From: JAEXOD01 sp964652025 | GTDB lineage: Bacteria; Bacteroidota; Ignavibacteria; Ignavibacteriales; Melioribacteraceae | Assembly: GCA_964652025.1 (NCBI GenBank) | Contig: CAZYZX010000010.1 | Coordinates: forward strand, 62,001-126,000 | Length of the DNA stretch: 64,000 bases | Reading direction: 5' to 3' | Part shown: one piece after another, positions 7,553 through 17,136 of the stretch | How positions within the stretch are numbered: position 1 is the stretch's first letter | Layout of the letters: each line of letters starts with the position of its first letter | Made by a program: the position numbers and the translations under genes | The notes under the pieces: model-generated | Database searches by the model: none | The model's input: the letters and a program-made list of their open reading frames with translations, nothing else | What the model was told of the DNA's origin: nothing

Positions 7553-10279
7553 ATGGAAAACAAAATTATCTTAACCTTTAAAAATAACAAGTTATTACTT
7601 AATATCGATACAAATAAATTAAATTTTAACGATATTAAAGGGAAACTTATTTCATTAAAAGAAGGAGAAGTTATATTTAAACAAGGGGATCCTTCAGATT
7701 TTCTTTACTTAATAATTAATGGAAAAATAAAGGTAATAGATAATAGACAAGAGAATGCAGCTACCTCTATTACATTAAACTTAACAGATTTTTTGGGACA
7801 TTTAGATTTGTATGAATCCCCAACTCGCAAAACAACAGCTATAGCTTTAGAAGACTCTTATTTAATTGCTGTTTCTAAAGCGGAATTAAATTCGCTGCTT
7901 TGGCAAGATCCAAATATTTTAATAAACTTAAAAACTTATTGCGGGTTTGATGTAATTCAACCAAAAAAAGAAAGTAAAATTGTAGAAGAGAAAAAAGAAG
8001 ATCAAATTTATACTGAAACAGTAAGCACAGAATTTAATAACTATGAAATTAAGTTAGATGAAGAACAAGAATTTAACTTAAATTTAGTTGAAGAGAAAAA
8101 TGATATATCTAATATAGATGTTACTGAGGATAATTTAAATTTAGATTTAACAATTAATGAAATTGAAACAAATATAGAAATAACACCATTAGAAGATACT
8201 ACAATAAATTTAGATATTGATTTAAGTAACTTACCGGAATTTATAGATAACGAAGAGCCCGAAAATTTAGAAATTAAATATAACGATGACTTAGCTTTGG
8301 GTACATTTCGCACTTCTACATTTTACGAAGATGAAACTGTTATTAATAATACTAATAATATTGAAACAAATAATACCGAGCCAAGTTTTAGTTTTACAGA
8401 TAATATTAATTTAGATAATGTGTTTGAAGATAACTCTCCTAAAATTGAACAAGATTTTAATAATAATTTAAATTTAGATGAGGAATTAAATTTAACAACT
8501 AATGATGAAGAGCTAAATATTAATACTACTAATATAGATGAATTTAACTTAAACATTAGCGAAGATCCATTAACCATAGATTTAAATTTTGATAAGCTTG
8601 ATAGTGAAATAGAAACTATATCTTTTACACAAGAAAATGAACCAATAGAAACATTAAGTACTGCAAATGAAAATGAATTTAATTTTGACTTTAAATTTGA
8701 CGAAATAGAAGCGAAAAATGAAGAACCGATTAAATTTGAAAGCGAAAATGAAGAAAGTACATCTAGTTTAGTAGAAGAATATTTAAAGCAGTTTGAAAAT
8801 ACAAGTATAAATGAAGAAGTGCCAATAATTACAGAAGAAAATTTTAAAATAACATTTGAGGCTGAAGATGATATTAAGCCCGAAGGTGAAATAACAGATG
8901 ATTTTGATAAAGAGGAATTTTTAAAGAACGAATTTGAAGAGTTTAATTTAGATATAGAAGCTAATAAAGTTACAGACGAAGAAAGCACTATACAAACAAA
9001 TTTTGAAGAAAACGAAATTAAAGAAGAATTAGAGCCCATTAAAGAAGAAGATGTTAGTAATAATGTTAGCATAAAAGATAATGAAGAGCTACGAAAGCAG
9101 GGGGTAATGAATATAGAGCAGTTACAAATGATATTAAAAGCTGCACAATTAGTTAGCTCTAAAATTAAGTTAGATGACGTTTTACAAAATATTGTATCTG
9201 TAGCAACAGGTATTACTAACGCAGATAGAGGAACGTTATATCTTGTAGATAAAGAAAAAGGGGAGCTTTGGAGCAAGGTGGTAATGGGGAATGAATTAAA
9301 AGAAATTAGGTTAAAAATTGGCGATGGTATTGCTGGCTGGGTTGCTAAAACAGGTGAAATTGTTAACATAAAAGACGTGCAAAGTGATAGCAGATTTCAA
9401 GCTTCTTTTGATAAATCTAGCGGATATGTAACAAAAACTATGATTTGTTTTCCAATAAAAAACCCAGAGGGGGAAATTATAGGAGTTCACCAATTGCTTA
9501 ATAGTAAAAATGGTGAGTTTTCTAAATTAGATGAAGCTTTCTTAAATGCAATATCTATTCATGCTGCTATTGCTTTAGAAAATGCGGAACTTGTAGAAAA
9601 ACTTTTGCAAATGGAAAGAATTAGCTCGTTAGGTAAAATGGCTAATTTCTTAATTCAAGATATTAAAAATCCTATTTTAACATCTAAAAGATATGCAGAG
9701 CATCTGAAAACTAAAAATTTGCCCGAAGATGCACAGAAAACCATTAGTTTATTAGTAGACCAATTAAACCAAGTTGCGGATTTAGTACTTACTACTTCTA
9801 ATTATTCTGAAAAAAATAAAGTTTTAAGACAAATAAATACAGATTTAGTTTCGGTTATTAAAGATTATAACTCTAGATTAGATCAGTTAGTTAAAAAGAA
9901 AAATTGTAAAATAGAAACGAAGTTTGACTTAAACGTTTTGGTTCGTGTTGATGTTAAAGAATTTTATCAGGCATATCAACATGTTATTAAAAATGCAATG
10001 GATGCAATGCCCGATGGTGGAACTGTTACAGTTACTACCAAAAAAGAGGGTCCATATATTAATCTTTTAATTAGCGATACTGGTATAGGAATACCAGATA
10101 CTATTAAAGATAAGATATTTGATCCTTTTATGAGTTATGGTAAAAAAGAAGGGACAGGGTTAGGATTATCTATTGCTAAAAAAATTATTGAAGAACACTC
10201 TGGGTCAATTACTTTTGAAAGTGTTTTAGATAAAGGCACCACTTTTATTATTAAACTTCCTATTGCACAAGATCTATAA
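7553..10279 (+). CDS. Cyclic-nucleotide-binding-fold / GAF / histidine-kinase-like protein without phospho-histidine
   Basis: A 908-residue protein. Residues about 30-115 form a cNMP-binding beta-barrel (SLKEGEVIFKQGD, LYLIINGKIKV); the phosphate-cassette arginine is present (TRKTTA), but the ribose-contacting Glu position is His (GHLDLY), so ligand binding is uncertain. Residues about 130-510 are an acidic low-complexity linker rich in N, E, D, L, I and T. A GAF domain covers about 520-680. The dimerisation helix reads SSLGKMANFLIQDIKNPI, with Gln702 where the phospho-accepting His should be. The ATPase domain is intact (HVIKNAMDAM, DTGIGIP, GTGLGLSIAKK). No membrane segment is seen. I chose ATG 7553; a TTG at 7526 would overlap the divergent gene. 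The role is probably signalling, but autophosphorylation by the normal route looks impossible. Confidence 0.85.
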   Translation: MENKIILTFKNNKLLLNIDTNKLNFNDIKGKLISLKEGEVIFKQGDPSDFLYLIINGKIKVIDNRQENAATSITLNLTDFLGHLDLYESPTRKTTAIALEDSYLIAVSKAELNSLLWQDPNILINLKTYCGFDVIQPKKESKIVEEKKEDQIYTETVSTEFNNYEIKLDEEQEFNLNLVEEKNDISNIDVTEDNLNLDLTINEIETNIEITPLEDTTINLDIDLSNLPEFIDNEEPENLEIKYNDDLALGTFRTSTFYEDETVINNTNNIETNNTEPSFSFTDNINLDNVFEDNSPKIEQDFNNNLNLDEELNLTTNDEELNINTTNIDEFNLNISEDPLTIDLNFDKLDSEIETISFTQENEPIETLSTANENEFNFDFKFDEIEAKNEEPIKFESENEESTSSLVEEYLKQFENTSINEEVPIITEENFKITFEAEDDIKPEGEITDDFDKEEFLKNEFEEFNLDIEANKVTDEESTIQTNFEENEIKEELEPIKEEDVSNNVSIKDNEELRKQGVMNIEQLQMILKAAQLVSSKIKLDDVLQNIVSVATGITNADRGTLYLVDKEKGELWSKVVMGNELKEIRLKIGDGIAGWVAKTGEIVNIKDVQSDSRFQASFDKSSGYVTKTMICFPIKNPEGEIIGVHQLLNSKNGEFSKLDEAFLNAISIHAAIALENAELVEKLLQMERISSLGKMANFLIQDIKNPILTSKRYAEHLKTKNLPEDAQKTISLLVDQLNQVADLVLTTSNYSEKNKVLRQINTDLVSVIKDYNSRLDQLVKKKNCKIETKFDLNVLVRVDVKEFYQAYQHVIKNAMDAMPDGGTVTVTTKKEGPYINLLISDTGIGIPDTIKDKIFDPFMSYGKKEGTGLGLSIAKKIIEEHSGSITFESVLDKGTTFIIKLPIAQDL
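7561..7590 (-). promoter_or_regulatory. Bacteroidota-type promoter of the alkA-like/sigma/anti-sigma/OsmC operon
   Basis: On the minus strand TTG (7590-7588), a 19-base spacer and TAATTTTG (7568-7561) fit the -33/-7 consensus exactly. Transcription would begin near 7555, about 20 bases before the ATG at 7534. The promoter lies inside the first codons of the divergent gene starting at 7553. Confidence 0.5.
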
Positions 10280-10282
10280 AAG

Positions 10283-11197
10283 TTGAGCAATTTTAATTTA
10301 ATAATTATTTTAGGTCCTACTGCTACAGGTAAAACAAAGCTTGCTTGCAAGTTGGCAGATAAATTTAATGGAGAAATTATTTCTGCCGATAGCAGACAAG
10401 TTTATAAATATATGGACTTAGGAACGGGTAAAGATTTAAAAGATTATTTTGTAAATGGTAAACCCATTAAATACTATATGATAGATATTCTTAATCCTAC
10501 CGAAGAATTTGACCTTTTTACTTTTAATACATTGTTTTATGAATATTATAATTTAATAACTACAAGTAATAAAATCCCTTTTTTAGTTGGTGGTTCTTTT
10601 TTATACTTGGATTCTATTATTAATAATTATCAACTTATAAAAGCAGATTTTGACCAAGAGCAAAAAGAAAAGCTAAATGCTTTAAGTATAGAAGAGCTAA
10701 AAAGTATTTTACTAAATTTAAATAGCAATTTGCACAATACTACAGATCTTTTGGTTAAGGAAAGAATTATTAAAGCCATTATAATTGAAAAAGCTAAAAC
10801 AAGTGGTAATATTTTGCCTAAGCCAGTAATTAACCCTTTAATTATTGGTGTTGTTTTGCCTTTGGAAGAAATTAAAGAAAGGATTACACTTAGACTTAAA
10901 GAAAGACTACAAAACGGAATGATTGAGGAAGCAGAAAATTTATTAAAGATGGGGATAACATTAGATAAGTTATTGTTTTTTGGTTTAGAGTATAAATATT
11001 TAGGTTTATATTTAGCAGGAAAACTAAATTATAATGATATGTTCCAAAAATTAAATTCTGCTATTTACGAGTTTGCGCGCAAGCAACTTAAATGGTTAAG
11101 AAAAATGGAAAGGAGCGGAATTAATATTTATAAAATTAATGGACCTAATTTTGAAGAAGCAGTGGAAATAATTAACAGGATATATTTTGAAAGATAG
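10283..11197 (+). CDS. miaA: tRNA dimethylallyltransferase MiaA
   Basis: A 304-residue enzyme that transfers a dimethylallyl group to N6 of adenosine 37 in tRNAs reading codons starting with U. The N-terminus has the P-loop GPTATGKT (residues 11-18), followed by the family motif ISADSRQVYKYMDLGTGK. Further family segments include PFLVGGSFLYLDSI and the C-terminal FARKQLKWLRK. The length matches the family. The start is a TTG 3 bases after the preceding stop; no in-frame ATG lies close enough to keep the P-loop complete. It overlaps the next gene by 11 bases. Confidence 0.95.
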   Translation: MSNFNLIIILGPTATGKTKLACKLADKFNGEIISADSRQVYKYMDLGTGKDLKDYFVNGKPIKYYMIDILNPTEEFDLFTFNTLFYEYYNLITTSNKIPFLVGGSFLYLDSIINNYQLIKADFDQEQKEKLNALSIEELKSILLNLNSNLHNTTDLLVKERIIKAIIIEKAKTSGNILPKPVINPLIIGVVLPLEEIKERITLRLKERLQNGMIEEAENLLKMGITLDKLLFFGLEYKYLGLYLAGKLNYNDMFQKLNSAIYEFARKQLKWLRKMERSGINIYKINGPNFEEAVEIINRIYFER

Positions 11198-12473
11198 TGT
11201 TGATAATTTTCCCCAATATATAGCGCAATATTTAAAGAAGTTTGAATATAAAAAATATTCCCCATTTAAAGCAATTACTAAAACTTACCAAATAATAATT
11301 GTTATACCTGCTATATCAGAGTATGATAATATTAATAACTTAATAAATAATCTAAAAAATATTAAATATAGCAACACTAATGTTTTAATTTTGTTTGTAG
11401 TTAATAACAAACAAAGTGCAAATAATAATGTTAAGTTAGATAATTATAAAACAATAGAATTATTAAAAAGCATAGAAAAAATAAATAATATAGATATAAA
11501 TTTTATAGATGCAAGTTCCCATAATAACGAATTACCCGAAAAAGAGGGTGGAGTTGGTTTAGCAAGGAAAATAGGAATGGACTTAGCATTATATTATTTT
11601 GATTATACTAAAAACACATTACTTGTTTGTTTAGATGCGGATTGTGAAATATCCCCAAATTACTTTGAAGTTTTGGATAAATACAAAAATATTGATTTAA
11701 AGGCAGGTTATATACCTTTTGAGCACCGCTTTACAGAAAGTGAAGAGGAAAATTATGCTATAATTTGTTACGATATATTTTTGCATTACTATGTAGCAAT
11801 GTTAAAATATGCATTATCACCATATGCATTTCACACAATAGGAAGCACAATGGTATGCTCGTCAGATGCATATTGTAAAATACAGGGAATGAACAAAAGG
11901 CTTGCTGCAGAGGATTTTTATTTTATGGAAAAACTTTCTAAGCTATACGATATTGAAATATTAAAAGAAGCAAAGGTTTTTCCCTTAGGAAGAAGCTCTT
12001 GGCGCGTTCCTTTTGGTACCGGTCAAAGAGTGGCAAGATACTTAGCTAAAACACAAGACGAATATGTTTTATATAACCCATATATTTTTTTAATTCTAAA
12101 AGAATGGAATAAAATTTTTTTTAGTAACACAACTTTATTAAGCAAAGAATATTTAACTAAAGCAGAACAAATTAATATAAACTTAAAAAAGTTTTTATTA
12201 GATAATAATTTTGAAAAAGATTGGGATAAAATATTAAATTCATCTAAAAGTGAAGCGCAAATTTATAAACAAAAAAAATATTGGTTTGATGGATTTAGAA
12301 CATTAAAACTTGTGCATTATTTACGGGATGTTGAATACCCAAATGTTAACATGCATTATGCATTAAATGTTTTTAATAGTTTAATAAACGCAAATACTAA
12401 CAATAGTTTTAGCACAAAACAAGAACAGTTAGAATATCTAAAAACATTAAAAAGCTATATAGAGAATGATTAA
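11187..12473 (+). CDS. Family 2-like glycosyltransferase
   Basis: A 428-residue protein with a GT-A fold. The N-terminal beta strand IIIVIPAISEYDNINNLI is the nucleotide-sugar entry strand, LLVCLDADCEI carries the metal-binding DxD-like motif (about residue 150), and later motifs GSTMVCSSDAYCKIQGM and AAEDFYFMEKL (the ED acceptor-site motif) are typical of GT2 enzymes. No membrane segment is obvious. The start is a TTG preceded by AGGA six bases upstream, overlapping miaA by 11 bases. The donor and acceptor are unknown. With the SpoIID-like and GT4 genes that follow, an envelope glycan role is likely. Confidence 0.8.
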   Translation: MKDSVDNFPQYIAQYLKKFEYKKYSPFKAITKTYQIIIVIPAISEYDNINNLINNLKNIKYSNTNVLILFVVNNKQSANNNVKLDNYKTIELLKSIEKINNIDINFIDASSHNNELPEKEGGVGLARKIGMDLALYYFDYTKNTLLVCLDADCEISPNYFEVLDKYKNIDLKAGYIPFEHRFTESEEENYAIICYDIFLHYYVAMLKYALSPYAFHTIGSTMVCSSDAYCKIQGMNKRLAAEDFYFMEKLSKLYDIEILKEAKVFPLGRSSWRVPFGTGQRVARYLAKTQDEYVLYNPYIFLILKEWNKIFFSNTTLLSKEYLTKAEQININLKKFLLDNNFEKDWDKILNSSKSEAQIYKQKKYWFDGFRTLKLVHYLRDVEYPNVNMHYALNVFNSLINANTNNSFSTKQEQLEYLKTLKSYIEND

Positions 12474-12568
12474 GTTAATTTCTAAAAAAATAACTTTTTA
12501 GTGCAAATTATATTAATATTACTTATTTTTATTAATTAAAAATTTATAAACTATAAAGAGATAAAACG

Positions 12569-13909
12569 ATGGAAGAGCCAAAAATTACTGTATCGATACT
12601 TATTAGTGACGAAATTAAATTTGACCTGAATGGTGATTTTTATGTTGAAGGAAGGAGTGAGAAGTTTAGCGGAAGGTTTAAAGCATTAATTAAAGATGGG
12701 AAGTTGGAAATATCAGATGAAACTAAAAAGTATGTTTTTAATGATACTGTTATTTTTCATCCAACTGATTTTATAGAAGAGAGTTTTTTAATACGTGATG
12801 TTATTATTGGTATTAAATTCCATTGGGAAAAGAAAGAAAAACAAAGGTTTATGGGCAGTTTAAAGCTGCTAATAAATGAAGATAAAATTATAGCAATAAA
12901 TATAATTCCCTTAGAAAGTTATTTAACAAGTGTAATATCTAGTGAGATGAGCGCAACAAGCTCGTTAGAGTTATTAAAAGCACACGCAATAATTTCTAGA
13001 AGTTGGTTACTTGCGCAAATAGAAAAACAAAAGGAATTAAAAGAGCAAAATATAAGTTATAAAACTGTAACCCAAACAGAAGATGAATTAATAAGATGGT
13101 ATGATAGAGAGGACCATACTTTATTTGATGTTTGTGCAGACGACCATTGCCAAAGATATCAAGGTATTACTAAAGCATATACACCTAAAGTAAAGGAAGC
13201 AGTTAAAGAAACTTTTGGTATGGTATTAATGCACGATGAAAAGATTTGTGATACAAGGTTTAGTAAATCTTGTGGAGGTATTAGCGAATCTTTTGAAAAT
13301 GTTTGGGAACCGGTTAAACATAGCTATTTAACAAGTATTGTAGATTACAAATTTGAACCCGATAATTTTGATTTAGATTTAACAAAAGAAGAAAATGCTG
13401 AGAAATGGATTAAAAATAGTCCATCGGCATTTTGTAATACTAAAGATACTAAAATTCTTTCCCAAGTGTTGTTAGATTACGACCAAACAACAACCGATTT
13501 TTACCGTTGGAAAGTTGAATATTCAAACAGTGAGTTATCTGAACTTATAAAAGAAAAAAGTGGATTAGATTTTGGAGAGTTAATTGATTTAATTCCTATA
13601 GAAAGGGGACACTCTGGCAGAATTATTAAACTTAAAATAATTGGTACTAAAAAAACATATACTATTGGTAAGGAATTAGAGATTAGAAGAACTCTTTCAA
13701 AATCACATCTTTATAGCTCAGCGTTTATAGTAGAAAAAGAAGATGTTAATAATAATATACCAGGTAAGTTTATTTTGCATGGTGCGGGTTGGGGTCATGG
13801 TGTAGGCTTGTGCCAAATAGGGGCGGCAGTAATGGGTGAGCTTGGTTATAATTTTGACGAAATACTATTACATTACTTTAGAAACACAGAAATACGGAAA
13901 ATTTATTAA
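12569..13909 (+). CDS. SpoIID/LytB domain protein
   Basis: A 446-residue protein related to SpoIID, a lytic transglycosylase acting on peptidoglycan, and to the LytB amidase enhancer. The family core is clear: a segment starting SVISSEMSATSSLELLKAHA, then SRSWLLAQ, FSKSCGGISE and a C-terminal GAGWGHGVGLCQIGA motif. No signal peptide is visible at the chosen ATG, which is unusual for a peptidoglycan-acting protein; the start MEEPKITVSIL looks cytoplasmic, as often seen for Bacteroidota/Chlorobi homologues. The gene is followed with a 1-base overlap (TAATG) by a glycosyltransferase, so the two are translationally coupled and likely work in envelope glycan metabolism. Confidence 0.85.
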   Translation: MEEPKITVSILISDEIKFDLNGDFYVEGRSEKFSGRFKALIKDGKLEISDETKKYVFNDTVIFHPTDFIEESFLIRDVIIGIKFHWEKKEKQRFMGSLKLLINEDKIIAINIIPLESYLTSVISSEMSATSSLELLKAHAIISRSWLLAQIEKQKELKEQNISYKTVTQTEDELIRWYDREDHTLFDVCADDHCQRYQGITKAYTPKVKEAVKETFGMVLMHDEKICDTRFSKSCGGISESFENVWEPVKHSYLTSIVDYKFEPDNFDLDLTKEENAEKWIKNSPSAFCNTKDTKILSQVLLDYDQTTTDFYRWKVEYSNSELSELIKEKSGLDFGELIDLIPIERGHSGRIIKLKIIGTKKTYTIGKELEIRRTLSKSHLYSSAFIVEKEDVNNNIPGKFILHGAGWGHGVGLCQIGAAVMGELGYNFDEILLHYFRNTEIRKIY

Positions 13910-15033
13910 TGAAAATTTTATATTCGTGTTTATCAAAAAGCTGGGGCGGTATGGAAATGTTTACCGTCCAAGCTGTTAAATTGTTATTAAATCGCGGTAT
14001 TAGTGTAGAGCTTTTATGCTATCCGGGTAGTAAAATAGAAGAAGAGGCAAAGAAAAATAATATTGTTACTTATCCGGTTAAGCAAACAGGTTATTTTAAT
14101 TTACTACAAATTATTAATGTTGGTAAGTTAATTAAAAAAAATGGGTATAATTTAATTCACACTCAAGCGTCAAAAGATCTTTGGATAATAGTTCCTGCTT
14201 TAAGACTATTTAGACTAAACATTCCATTATTTTTAACTAAACAATTAGGCTCGTTTATAATTAAAACCGATTTTTTGCACAAGTGTTTATATAATAGGGT
14301 TACAGCAGCATTTGCCATTAGTGAAGTTATTAAAACTAATTTACTACAAACAACCACACTTACAGAAGATAAAATTTATTTATTACATAATGGTGTGGAT
14401 ACAACTAAATTTGATCCTGATAAAGTTAATAGGCAAGCAGAAAGAGAAAAGCTTGGATTAAAAGAAGATGATATAGCAATATGTATGCTTGCAAGGTTTA
14501 GCAGTGGTAAAGGTCATGAAGATTTATTGCATGCGGCAGAAATGTTAGTTAAAAAGTATAATAATTTAAAGTTTGTTTTAGTTGGCGAAGCAAGTAGAGG
14601 TGAAGAAGAATATTTCCATAAAATTAAGGAGTTGGTTAATATTTTAAATTTAAGCCAATATGTAATTTTTACTGGATATAGAAAAGATACGGAAAATGTA
14701 CTTGCAGCAGTAGATATTTTTGCATTTCCAAGCCATGCAGAAGCTTTTGGTATTGCCTTAGTAGAAGCTATGAGTATGCAACTTCCTTCTGTTTGTAGCA
14801 ATAGTGATGGGGTAATAGATATTTGTGTTGATAATGTTACAGGTTATATGTTCAAAAACAGAGATTATAACGACTTAGCAGAAAAATTAGAAATGCTTAT
14901 TACTAATAAAGAAAAAAGATTAGAATTTGGCATTAATGCAAGAAGGCGAGCAAAAGAACTTTTTGATATTAATTCTTTAACCGATAAGGTTATTATGTAT
15001 TATAATAATTTAGGTAAGGAAAAATTTAAATAA
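13909..15033 (+). CDS. Family 4 glycosyltransferase (GT-B fold)
   Basis: A 374-residue protein with the two Rossmann domains of GT4 enzymes. The N-terminal domain starts MKILYSCLSKSWGGMEMFT, where the WGG loop is typical. The C-terminal donor-binding domain contains CMLARFSSGKGHEDLL, ILNLSQYVIFTGYRKD and the signature HAEAFGIALVEAMSM (the EX7E motif). It probably transfers a nucleotide-activated sugar to a lipid or polysaccharide in the cytoplasm. It overlaps the genes on both sides by one base, showing tight coupling with the SpoIID-like and BatA-like genes. Confidence 0.9.
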   Translation: MKILYSCLSKSWGGMEMFTVQAVKLLLNRGISVELLCYPGSKIEEEAKKNNIVTYPVKQTGYFNLLQIINVGKLIKKNGYNLIHTQASKDLWIIVPALRLFRLNIPLFLTKQLGSFIIKTDFLHKCLYNRVTAAFAISEVIKTNLLQTTTLTEDKIYLLHNGVDTTKFDPDKVNRQAEREKLGLKEDDIAICMLARFSSGKGHEDLLHAAEMLVKKYNNLKFVLVGEASRGEEEYFHKIKELVNILNLSQYVIFTGYRKDTENVLAAVDIFAFPSHAEAFGIALVEAMSMQLPSVCSNSDGVIDICVDNVTGYMFKNRDYNDLAEKLEMLITNKEKRLEFGINARRRAKELFDINSLTDKVIMYYNNLGKEKFK

Positions 15034-17135
15034 TGGTATTTCTAAACCCTGCTGTTCTATTTGGTTTGCTGGCTTCTAGTATTCCTATTATTATTCACCT
15101 TTTAAATTTACGAAAATTAAAAAAGATTGAATTTAGCACACTAATCTTTTTAAAGGAATTACAAAAAAATAAAATTAAAAAAGTTAAAATAAAACAATGG
15201 ATATTGCTTTTATTAAGGACTTTACTAATTATCTTTTTAGTATTATCGTTTGCGCGTCCATCTGTTAAGGCAGGTTTTGGAAGCGCAACAGGTAGTGCTG
15301 CAAAAACAACCGCTGTTATTATTTTAGATAATACTTTCTCTATGTCTGTAGTAACGGATAAGGGGTCTTATTTTAACTTGGCAAAGTTTTATGCTAAACA
15401 AATTTTAGATAAATTAAAAGAAGGTGACGAAGCTGTTATTATTCCAGTTGCTGCGTTAAATAATAATTTTAATGTTATTACAGATTTAAAGAAAGTAAAA
15501 AAAGATTTAGATAATGTGCAAATATCAGATGTTAGCAAAACTTTGCACGAAGCAGTTGTTAAGGCGGCAAAGATTATAGAAAAAAGCGATAACTTTAACA
15601 AAGAAGTTTATATTTTAAGTGATTTTCAGCAAAAGCGATTCTATGAGTCTGATAAAGAACTTTCTGATTTTAGTGAAGTTTTTAAGGAGCACGTTAGAAT
15701 TTACAGCATGTTTTTAAATGGTAAATCTGCTGCGGATTTATCAGTAGATTTAATAGAGCCAACTAATCAATTATTTACTGTTGGTAAAAATATTGGTTTT
15801 AATGTAACTGCAACCAATACGGGTGATTTACCTGTTAGCAATTCTGTTTTATCATTATTCATAAATGGAGAGCGGGTTGCACAACAAAATGTTTCTTTAA
15901 TGCCAAACGAAAGTAAAATTATCCATTTGGAAACTGTGTTAAAAAATAGTGGACTTAACCAAGTGATTGCAGAGTGCGAAGATGATGCAGTGATTAATAA
16001 TAATAAAAGATATTTCTCGTTGTTTGTGCCCGAACAGGTAAAAGTACTAATTATTTCTGATAACGAAAAAGATAATTTTTATATTAGTGCAGCTTTAACA
16101 GGTAAAGATAGTTTAAATTATATTAAAGTAACGCAAAAAAATAGCACCTTAGCAGATGCTATTAATTCTAGCGATTTTGATGCTGTAGTATTAATTGGTG
16201 GTAGCAATATAAAAAACTTTAATGCATTAAATGATTTTATTCAAAATAAAGGTGGGGTAATTATCTTCCCATCAACAGATGGTAATTTGGGTACATTTAA
16301 TAATGTGTTAAAAAACTTAAATTTGCCAGCAGCAACCGAAAGCAAAGGACTAAAAAATAATAATGCTGGGTATAGTTTCGGTGTTATTGATTTAAAACAT
16401 CCAATATTTTCAGACCTATTCGAAAAAAATCAAGCTCCTACAATAAGCACACCAGAAATATATAGTTATTATAAACTTACTACAGGGCTTTATGGTAGAA
16501 GCATAATAGAAATGGATGATAAATCACCCTTTTTTGCAGAGTATAGCTTAAATAATAATAAGGTTTTAGTATTTAATTCAGCGCCAAGTTTGCAGTGGTC
16601 TAATTTTGTTATTAAAGGAATTTTTGCACCATTAATAAATAGGTCTATTTATTATTTAAGCTATAATGCAGATAAAACATTGGACTTTTATGCCGGTAAA
16701 ACAATTTATTTTAATGTTGGTAAAAATATAGCTGGTGCGTTAGAGTTATATAAAAATAAAGATTTAATAGAAAAAATATCAGCAGACTCCTTAAAACAAA
16801 ATGGCATTTTAGAATATAGCAATACCGATATATGTGGTATATATAAAATTTATAACAATGGCAAATTAATAACTTTTCATTCAGTTAATTTTAACCCAAT
16901 AGAAAGTAAGCTACAGTATTATAATGTGGCTAATTTTGAAGAGTACTTAAAAAAAATTAACTTTAAAGGCAATTTTATTAATCTTAATCCAGAAGAAGAT
17001 ATATTTGCAAAAATTTATCAATCTAGGTTTGGAACAGAATTGTGGCGTTTATTTTTAATTTTAGCAATAATAACGGCACTATTAGAAATTGCGGTTGCAA
17101 GAAGTGCCAAAAAAGATTTAATAACAATGGAGTAA
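15033..17135 (+). CDS. BatA-like membrane protein with von Willebrand A domain
   Basis: A 700-residue protein. It starts with the BatA N-terminal segment (FLNPAVLFGLLASSIPIIIHLL), a basic loop and a second membrane helix (WILLLLRTLLIIFLVLSFARP, ending near residue 76). A VWA domain follows (about 90-220), with a metal-site motif DNTFSMS in which Thr replaces the usual first Ser. The middle is a long periplasmic region with a CARDB-like stretch and a glutamine-amidotransferase-like fold segment (about 330-430). A last membrane helix is at about 675-692. Relatives occur widely in Bacteroidota; the function is poorly known. Confidence 0.85.
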   Translation: MVFLNPAVLFGLLASSIPIIIHLLNLRKLKKIEFSTLIFLKELQKNKIKKVKIKQWILLLLRTLLIIFLVLSFARPSVKAGFGSATGSAAKTTAVIILDNTFSMSVVTDKGSYFNLAKFYAKQILDKLKEGDEAVIIPVAALNNNFNVITDLKKVKKDLDNVQISDVSKTLHEAVVKAAKIIEKSDNFNKEVYILSDFQQKRFYESDKELSDFSEVFKEHVRIYSMFLNGKSAADLSVDLIEPTNQLFTVGKNIGFNVTATNTGDLPVSNSVLSLFINGERVAQQNVSLMPNESKIIHLETVLKNSGLNQVIAECEDDAVINNNKRYFSLFVPEQVKVLIISDNEKDNFYISAALTGKDSLNYIKVTQKNSTLADAINSSDFDAVVLIGGSNIKNFNALNDFIQNKGGVIIFPSTDGNLGTFNNVLKNLNLPAATESKGLKNNNAGYSFGVIDLKHPIFSDLFEKNQAPTISTPEIYSYYKLTTGLYGRSIIEMDDKSPFFAEYSLNNNKVLVFNSAPSLQWSNFVIKGIFAPLINRSIYYLSYNADKTLDFYAGKTIYFNVGKNIAGALELYKNKDLIEKISADSLKQNGILEYSNTDICGIYKIYNNGKLITFHSVNFNPIESKLQYYNVANFEEYLKKINFKGNFINLNPEEDIFAKIYQSRFGTELWRLFLILAIITALLEIAVARSAKKDLITME

Positions 17136-17136
17136 A

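Noticed and set aside
8323..9369. A 348-residue minus-strand open frame rich in Ser, Phe and Leu
   Set aside because: It is the antisense of the acidic low-complexity linker of the gene at 7553-10279; its composition mirrors that of the sense strand and it has no recognisable domain.
12482..12501. CTAAAAA-N6-TTTTTAG hairpin after the GT2 gene
   Set aside because: The stem is almost only A-T pairs and lacks a T tail, so it is not a credible terminator.
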